From Bacillota bacterium (GTDB lineage: Bacteria; Bacillota; Clostridia; Monoglobales; Firm-18): DNA of 61,768 nucleotides. Location of the stretch: the NCBI GenBank assembly GCA_022706765.1, contig JAKJBX010000012.1:1-61768 (forward strand), given 5' to 3'. The position numbers were made by a program, and so were the translations under genes. This document shows, in pieces, positions 57,475-61,768 of this stretch. The notes beneath the pieces are model-generated. The model did no database searches, was not told where the DNA came from, and worked only from the letters and a program-made list of their open reading frames with translations. The stretch's first letter is position 1. Every line of letters begins with the position of its first letter.

Positions 57475-57625
57475 ATACTGATTACAACCCAAAATGCAAC
57501 CCGAAAACTTGTCTTTTTTTCGTGATACTGCACCCGAAGAACCCGTTAATACACAAAGTATTAACGGGGCCTTCCACCTTGTCTGACGAAAAAAATCCTA
57601 CGTTTTAAGGGATTGCAATCAGTAT
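57475..57625. mobile_element. MITE-like 151-bp element with imperfect terminal inverted repeats
   Basis: Ends are ATACTGATTACAACCC and GGGATTGCAATCAGTAT, almost complementary. Inside are a second pair of arms (TTTTTTTCGT / ACGAAAAAAA) and a central hairpin CCCGTTAATA / TATTAACGGG. There is no ORF. It lies between the ylbF-like gene and mutS. It could equally be a structured RNA or terminator array. Confidence 0.5.
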
Positions 57626-57650
57626 AGCGCACGAAAAGAGGTTAGCAAAT

Positions 57651-60260
57651 ATGGCGGGTCTGTCACCAATGATGCAGCAATATCTCGATATTAAAGCGCA
57701 GTATGCGGATGCGATACTGTTTTTTCGGCTCGGCGATTTTTATGAGATGTTCTTTGACGACGCCGTCACCGCTTCACGGGAGCTGGAATTGACGCTGACG
57801 GGACGTGACTGCGGGCAGGAGGAGCGTGCGCCGATGTGCGGCGTACCGTACCATGCCGCCGAGCAGTACATCGACAGGCTGATCGAAAAGGGTTACAAAG
57901 TCGCCGTCTGTGAACAGACGGAGGACCCGTCGGCGGCAAAGGGCATCGTCCGCCGGGAGGTCACCCATGTGGTCACGGCGGGCACCGTTACCAATTCGGG
58001 TATGCTCGACGAAAAGGCGAACAACTTTTTGTGCTGTATTTACCATGCAAATCCTATCGGCATTGCGTTTGCGGATGTGACGACGGGCGACCTCTACGCC
58101 ACCGAAACGGATGGCGGGGAAGGCGGCATATTCGGCGAAATCTCACGCTATCACCCTGCCGAAATCGTGGCGAACAGCGCCTTAACGGGCGATGCGCGCC
58201 TTGTCGCTCAGCTTAAAGAGCGGTTCGGCTGTGCGGTGAGCGCACTGGACGATTTGTATTTTAAAACAGGCTTTGCCAGGGACAAGCTCGAAGGGCAGTT
58301 TGATAAAAAACCATCGGAGCTGCCGACGGCGGGACACCCCGGTGCCGAAATTGCGGTGGGGGTGCTTTTGGAGTACCTGTCACAGACCCAGATGTGCCGT
58401 CTGCCGCATATCTCGGAGATCAATTACTACACCGACGGACAGTTTATGGAGATCGACTTTTTCTCAAAGCGCAACCTCGAAATCACCGCCACCATGCGTG
58501 ACGGTAAGCGCAAGGGCTCGCTGCTGTGGGTTTTGGACGACACCAAAACTTCCATGGGGGCAAGGATGCTCAAAGACTGGCTGGAACGCCCGCTAACGGG
58601 CTGCGTGCCGATACAGAAAAGGCTTGGCGCAGTCGGCGAGCTTGTCGGCAATACCCTTTTGCGCAGCGAGCTGCGCAGCGCCCTTGGCAGTATGCAGGAC
58701 ATCGAGCGGCTTTTGGGTAGGGTGGTGACCGGCAGCGCAAACTGCCGCGACCTGCTGGCGCTGGGCAAATCGCTTGTCCCCGTGCCGGAAATCATCGCCG
58801 CCATGCAGGGTGTGAGGTCCGACCTTCTGGGCGAAACATTGAAAAAAATTGACCCTTTGACCGACATCTGCGGGCTTCTGAGCCGTGCGATTACTGAAAC
58901 GCCACCGTTTACCGTGCGTGAGGGCGACATCATCCGTGAGGGTTACAGCGAACAGGTCGACGAGCTGCGCAGAGCGATGACGGAGGGCAAGCAATGGATC
59001 GCCTCGGTCGAGCGGCGGGAGCGTGAAAAGACGGGCATCAAGAATTTAAAGGTCGGTTTTAATAAGGTGTTCGGCTATTTTATAGAGGTGTCAAAATCCA
59101 ACATCCCGAATGTGCCGGATAATTATACGAGAAAACAGACGCTCGCGGGCTGCGAGCGCTACATAACGGGCGAGCTTAAAGACATAGAGGACAAAATCTT
59201 GGGGGCGCAGGAGCGCATCTGCCAATTAGAATATGCGATATTCTGCGAGGTGCGCGACACGGTCGCGGACGCAAACTTGCGGATACAGAAAACCGCCAAG
59301 GCGCTCGCTGCGGTCGATACGCTGTGCAGCCTTGCGGAGGTCGCAGTCAAGGGCGGCTACTGTATGCCCGAGGTCAATATGGGCGACCGGATAGAAATCA
59401 GGGACGGACGTCACCCCGTGGTGGAAAGAATGCTGAAAAACCAGCTCTTCGTGCCGAACGACACCCTGCTTTCCGGCGCCGACCGCCTTGCTGTCATCAC
59501 AGGACCGAACATGGCGGGCAAATCCACCTATATGCGTCAGGTGGCGCTGATCGCGCTGATGGCGCAGGCGGGCAGCTTTGTGCCGGCGTCGTCGGCGACC
59601 GTCGGCGTTTCGGACAAGATTTTCACCAGGGTGGGTGCAAGCGACGATTTGGCGTCGGGACAGAGCACCTTTATGGTCGAGATGAACGAGGTCGCCAACA
59701 TCCTAAACAACGCCACGGCGAAAAGCCTGATCATACTGGACGAGATCGGCAGGGGCACCAGCACCTATGACGGGCTGAGTATCGCATGGGCGGTGGTGGA
59801 ATATATCGCCGACACCAAAAAGCTGGGAGCAAAGACCCTCTTCGCCACCCACTACCACGAGCTGACCGAGCTGGAAGAAAAATTGGACGGCGTAAAGAAC
59901 TACTGCATCGCCGTTAAAAAACGCGGCGATGACATCACCTTTTTGCGTAAGATTGTCAGGGGCGGTGCGGACGACAGCTACGGCATTGAGGTCGCTAAGC
60001 TGGCGGGCGTGAAAAACGCCGTCATCCAAAGGGCAAAGGAGATCGTGACGTCGCTCGAAAATGTGGACATCAACAGGACGGACAACGTCCGGATGAAGCC
60101 GCTCTTGCACAAGACGGAGGCGGCGGATCAGCTCGGGCTGTTTGCCTTCGGCGGCAGCGAGATCGTCGACGAGATCAAGGGGCTTGACGTGACCACTATC
60201 ACGCCGATAGAGGCGCTGAATATCCTATATAATCTCAAAACAAAGGCGGATAAGCTGTGA
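57651..60260 (+). CDS. mutS: DNA mismatch repair protein MutS
   Basis: Recognises mismatches and recruits MutL. 869 residues, normal for MutS1. The N-terminal mismatch-binding motif is FFRLGDFYEMFFDDA (Phe-x-Glu equivalent). The connector, lever and clamp domains follow, then the ATPase with GPNMAGKST at 618-626, DDLASGQSTFMVEMNEV, ILDEIGRGTSTYDGLSIAWA and FATHYHEL. AAAAGAGG before ATG. The gene appears intact. mutL follows after 137 bases in the same direction and is broken. Confidence 0.97.
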   Translation: MAGLSPMMQQYLDIKAQYADAILFFRLGDFYEMFFDDAVTASRELELTLTGRDCGQEERAPMCGVPYHAAEQYIDRLIEKGYKVAVCEQTEDPSAAKGIVRREVTHVVTAGTVTNSGMLDEKANNFLCCIYHANPIGIAFADVTTGDLYATETDGGEGGIFGEISRYHPAEIVANSALTGDARLVAQLKERFGCAVSALDDLYFKTGFARDKLEGQFDKKPSELPTAGHPGAEIAVGVLLEYLSQTQMCRLPHISEINYYTDGQFMEIDFFSKRNLEITATMRDGKRKGSLLWVLDDTKTSMGARMLKDWLERPLTGCVPIQKRLGAVGELVGNTLLRSELRSALGSMQDIERLLGRVVTGSANCRDLLALGKSLVPVPEIIAAMQGVRSDLLGETLKKIDPLTDICGLLSRAITETPPFTVREGDIIREGYSEQVDELRRAMTEGKQWIASVERREREKTGIKNLKVGFNKVFGYFIEVSKSNIPNVPDNYTRKQTLAGCERYITGELKDIEDKILGAQERICQLEYAIFCEVRDTVADANLRIQKTAKALAAVDTLCSLAEVAVKGGYCMPEVNMGDRIEIRDGRHPVVERMLKNQLFVPNDTLLSGADRLAVITGPNMAGKSTYMRQVALIALMAQAGSFVPASSATVGVSDKIFTRVGASDDLASGQSTFMVEMNEVANILNNATAKSLIILDEIGRGTSTYDGLSIAWAVVEYIADTKKLGAKTLFATHYHELTELEEKLDGVKNYCIAVKKRGDDITFLRKIVRGGADDSYGIEVAKLAGVKNAVIQRAKEIVTSLENVDINRTDNVRMKPLLHKTEAADQLGLFAFGGSEIVDEIKGLDVTTITPIEALNILYNLKTKADKL

Positions 60261-60397
60261 GCAACTTTTGGCGCATATCAGATTTGTGCGCTTCCTTGCG
60301 TACACAACTATACGCGTCGGTCGCTTAAAATCCAATTTGCACACAAAATTCGGTTTATGCTTTGACAATTCTCAGCGAAAGGGGCGTTTGGTAAGCT

Positions 60398-61201
60398 ATG
60401 AGCAAAATCCATGTTCTGTCCTCCGATATTTCCAATAAAATTGCGGCGGGAGAGGTTGTCGAGAACGCCGCCTCGGTCGTCAAGGAGCTGATGGAAAACG
60501 CCGTTGACGCAGGGGCGAGCGTCATCACCGTCGAGATCAAGCAGGGCGGCGTCTCCTATATCCGTGTCACCGACAACGGCAGCGGCATGGATTCAGGCGA
60601 TGCGGTCACGGCGTTTTTGCGCCATGCCACCAGTAAGATCCATGCGGCGGACGACCTTGAAGCCATCTCGACCCTCGGTTTTCGGGGCGAGGCATTGGCA
60701 AGCATCGCGGCGGTGTCGAATATCTCGCTGCTTACCAAAACGGCGGACAGCGAGGGTGTGTCGGTCACATTGGAGGGCGGCGAGGTGAAGGACGTGCAGG
60801 CGGCGGGCTGTCCCGACGGCACCACTGTCGTCGTGCGGGATTTGTTCTTCAACACCCCCGCCAGAATGAAGTTTCTTAAATCGAATAAAACCGAAACGGG
60901 ATATGTCACCAACATCGTGGAGCGGCTTGTGCTGTGCAACCCTGATGTTTCGGTCAAATACATCGCCGACGGCAGGGAACGCCTGTTTTTCGGCGGCGAC
61001 GGGCAGCTTTTGTCCGCCGTTTACAGCGTCTACGGACGGGACTATGCCAAGGCTGCGCTCCCGATCATGCGTGAGGACGGCGGCGTTACGGTCGGCGGGC
61101 TCATCGGCAGGGAAACACTTTCACGGGGCAACCGCATCTTTCAGAGCTTTTTCCTAAACGGAAGATATGTTAAACTGAGATTCTACGTCAGTACTTTATA
61201 A
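60398..61201 (+). pseudogene. mutL: MutL, truncated by an insertion sequence
   Basis: The first 259 residues are a normal MutL GHKL ATPase: NKIAAGEVVENAASVVKELM, ENAVDAGASVITVEI, TDNGSGM, ISTLGFRGEALASIAAVS and FNTPARMKFLKSNKTE. After SFFLNGRYVK (Lys259, base 61174) homology stops and eight foreign codons (LRFYVSTL) lead to a TAA. Full MutL has about 600 or more residues, so the rest of the transducer domain and the C-terminal dimerisation/endonuclease domain are missing from this product. The foreign sequence carries an IS1380-like transposase. Whether the remaining part of mutL lies beyond the window cannot be seen. Confidence 0.88.
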
Positions 61202-61768
61202 ACCACCCTCAAAGCATTGATAAATATACGTTCCTTCAAAATTCAGCTTTCACCCATTGGGTGAAAGAAAAATGCTCAAAAATGTGTTGAATTATCAGCT
61301 TTTATGAGTCGATATATGGTACAATAATAGTAACAAAAGCAGAAAAAGGGGTTTAAATTATGATTAATAAAATTGATTTCACAGCTAAGAATCTAACATC
61401 AAATGCAGGTCTTTTTCTTCTCCTTGAGAACGCAAAAAGTAATGAGATTTTTGATCTAGTTGAAAATGACCTCGTATTTGATAATGACTCCACAAATAAA
61501 ATCAAGATGAATCATATAAAGACGATGATCTGTGGTCACTTTATTGGTATAGACAAGCTAGAACGTCTAAAGCTCCTTCAAAATGATCCACTCGTTAATG
61601 AATTTGATATTTCCGTAAAAGAACCTGAAACAGTGTCACGGTTTTTAGGAAACTTCACCTTTAAGACAACACAAATGTTTAGAGACATTAATTTTAAAGT
61701 CTTTAAAAAACTGCTCACTAAAAGTAAATTGACATCCATTACGATTGATATTGATAGTAGTGTAATCA
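61175..61768 (+). mobile_element. IS1380-like insertion sequence, left part
   Basis: Begins where mutL homology ends (about 61170-61180) and continues past the window. It is clearly A+T richer than mutL. A perfect hairpin CTTTCACCCA T TGGGTGAAAG lies at 61247-61267 and may stop incoming transcription. An extended -10 (TGGTACAAT, 61317-61325) precedes the transposase. The inverted repeat and target duplication cannot be set without the right end. Confidence 0.72.
61360..61768 (+). CDS. IS1380-family transposase, N-terminal part
   Basis: ATG 61360 with AAAAAGGGG upstream; open to the window edge (136 codons seen). The text (SNAGLFLLLENAKSNEIFDL, GIDKLERLKLLQNDPLVNEF, SRFLGNFT, SITIDIDSSVI) follows the IS1380 layout: GG-L-LL start, the D.L..DPL block, the paired SR.... 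motif, and the DxDSxV segment that contains the first catalytic Asp. The C-terminal DDE part is outside the window. A+T-rich codon use differs from the surrounding genes, consistent with recent transfer. Confidence 0.78.
   Translation, partial: MINKIDFTAKNLTSNAGLFLLLENAKSNEIFDLVENDLVFDNDSTNKIKMNHIKTMICGHFIGIDKLERLKLLQNDPLVNEFDISVKEPETVSRFLGNFTFKTTQMFRDINFKVFKKLLTKSKLTSITIDIDSSVI

Overview
The window comes from a spore-forming Firmicute, most likely a Clostridia of the Oscillospiraceae/Ruminococcaceae type. The evidence is a pro-sigma-K gene, S-layer homology (SLH) proteins, a class 3 prolyl-tRNA synthetase, TypA, a YlbF-family protein, GGAGG ribosome sites and frequent TTG/GTG starts. Base composition is moderate to G+C rich in most genes and clearly more A+T rich over the CRISPR locus, the immunity-gene islet and the insertion sequence at the right edge. 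No database search was possible; calls rest on motifs, length, synteny and start-site context.

Layout. (1) 1-2080: end of a DAHP synthase gene, prephenate dehydratase and a convergent propeller-like protein. (2) 2100-8250: a cluster without a close known template: a Cys-rich protein, a PqqD-like protein, a Ser-His S26 peptidase, an ABC exporter, a large exported protein, a 48-residue peptide that looks like a RiPP precursor, and an HprK-like kinase. (3) 8438-18077: three SLH proteins around an exopolysaccharide-type CpsD kinase, CpsB phosphatase and sugar-nucleotide dehydratase, then VanZ. (4) 18130-24252: a large serine recombinase, a Cys-rich protein, phosphoglucomutase, an islet with Rhs remnants and an orphan NTF2-fold immunity gene between 97-bp direct repeats, and pro-sigma-K. 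(5) 24360-34980: a complete type II-A CRISPR-Cas locus: tracrRNA divergent from cas9, then cas9-cas1-cas2-csn2, leader and an array of 64 repeats and 63 spacers. (6) 35040-36099: a broken RelE/ParE toxin gene and a LysR regulator. (7) 36382-49174: a long operon-like block with a DUF6282 hydrolase, a LeuA-like acyltransferase, a three-subunit molybdenum hydroxylase, molybdenum cofactor genes, a rearranged XdhC, and a biotin-dependent decarboxylase carboxyltransferase with an OadG-like subunit. (8) 49323-61201: msrA, msrB, proS, birA, lgt, a small acidic protein, tRNA-Gly, typA, miaB, ylbF, mutS and mutL. mutL is cut after about 259 residues by an IS1380-like element whose transposase runs off the window.

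How parts fit. The cas9 mRNA is predicted to start upstream of the tracrRNA gene, so its 5' leader is antisense to the whole tracrRNA. The LysR gene is divergent from the molybdenum operon and probably controls it. Several intergenic spaces share a hairpin-plus-tail element whose stems vary in sequence but stay paired, while the tail ATTCCTTGGCAAAGG is kept. The least explained region is the PqqD/S26/ABC/peptide/HprK-like cluster at 3.4-8.3 kb.
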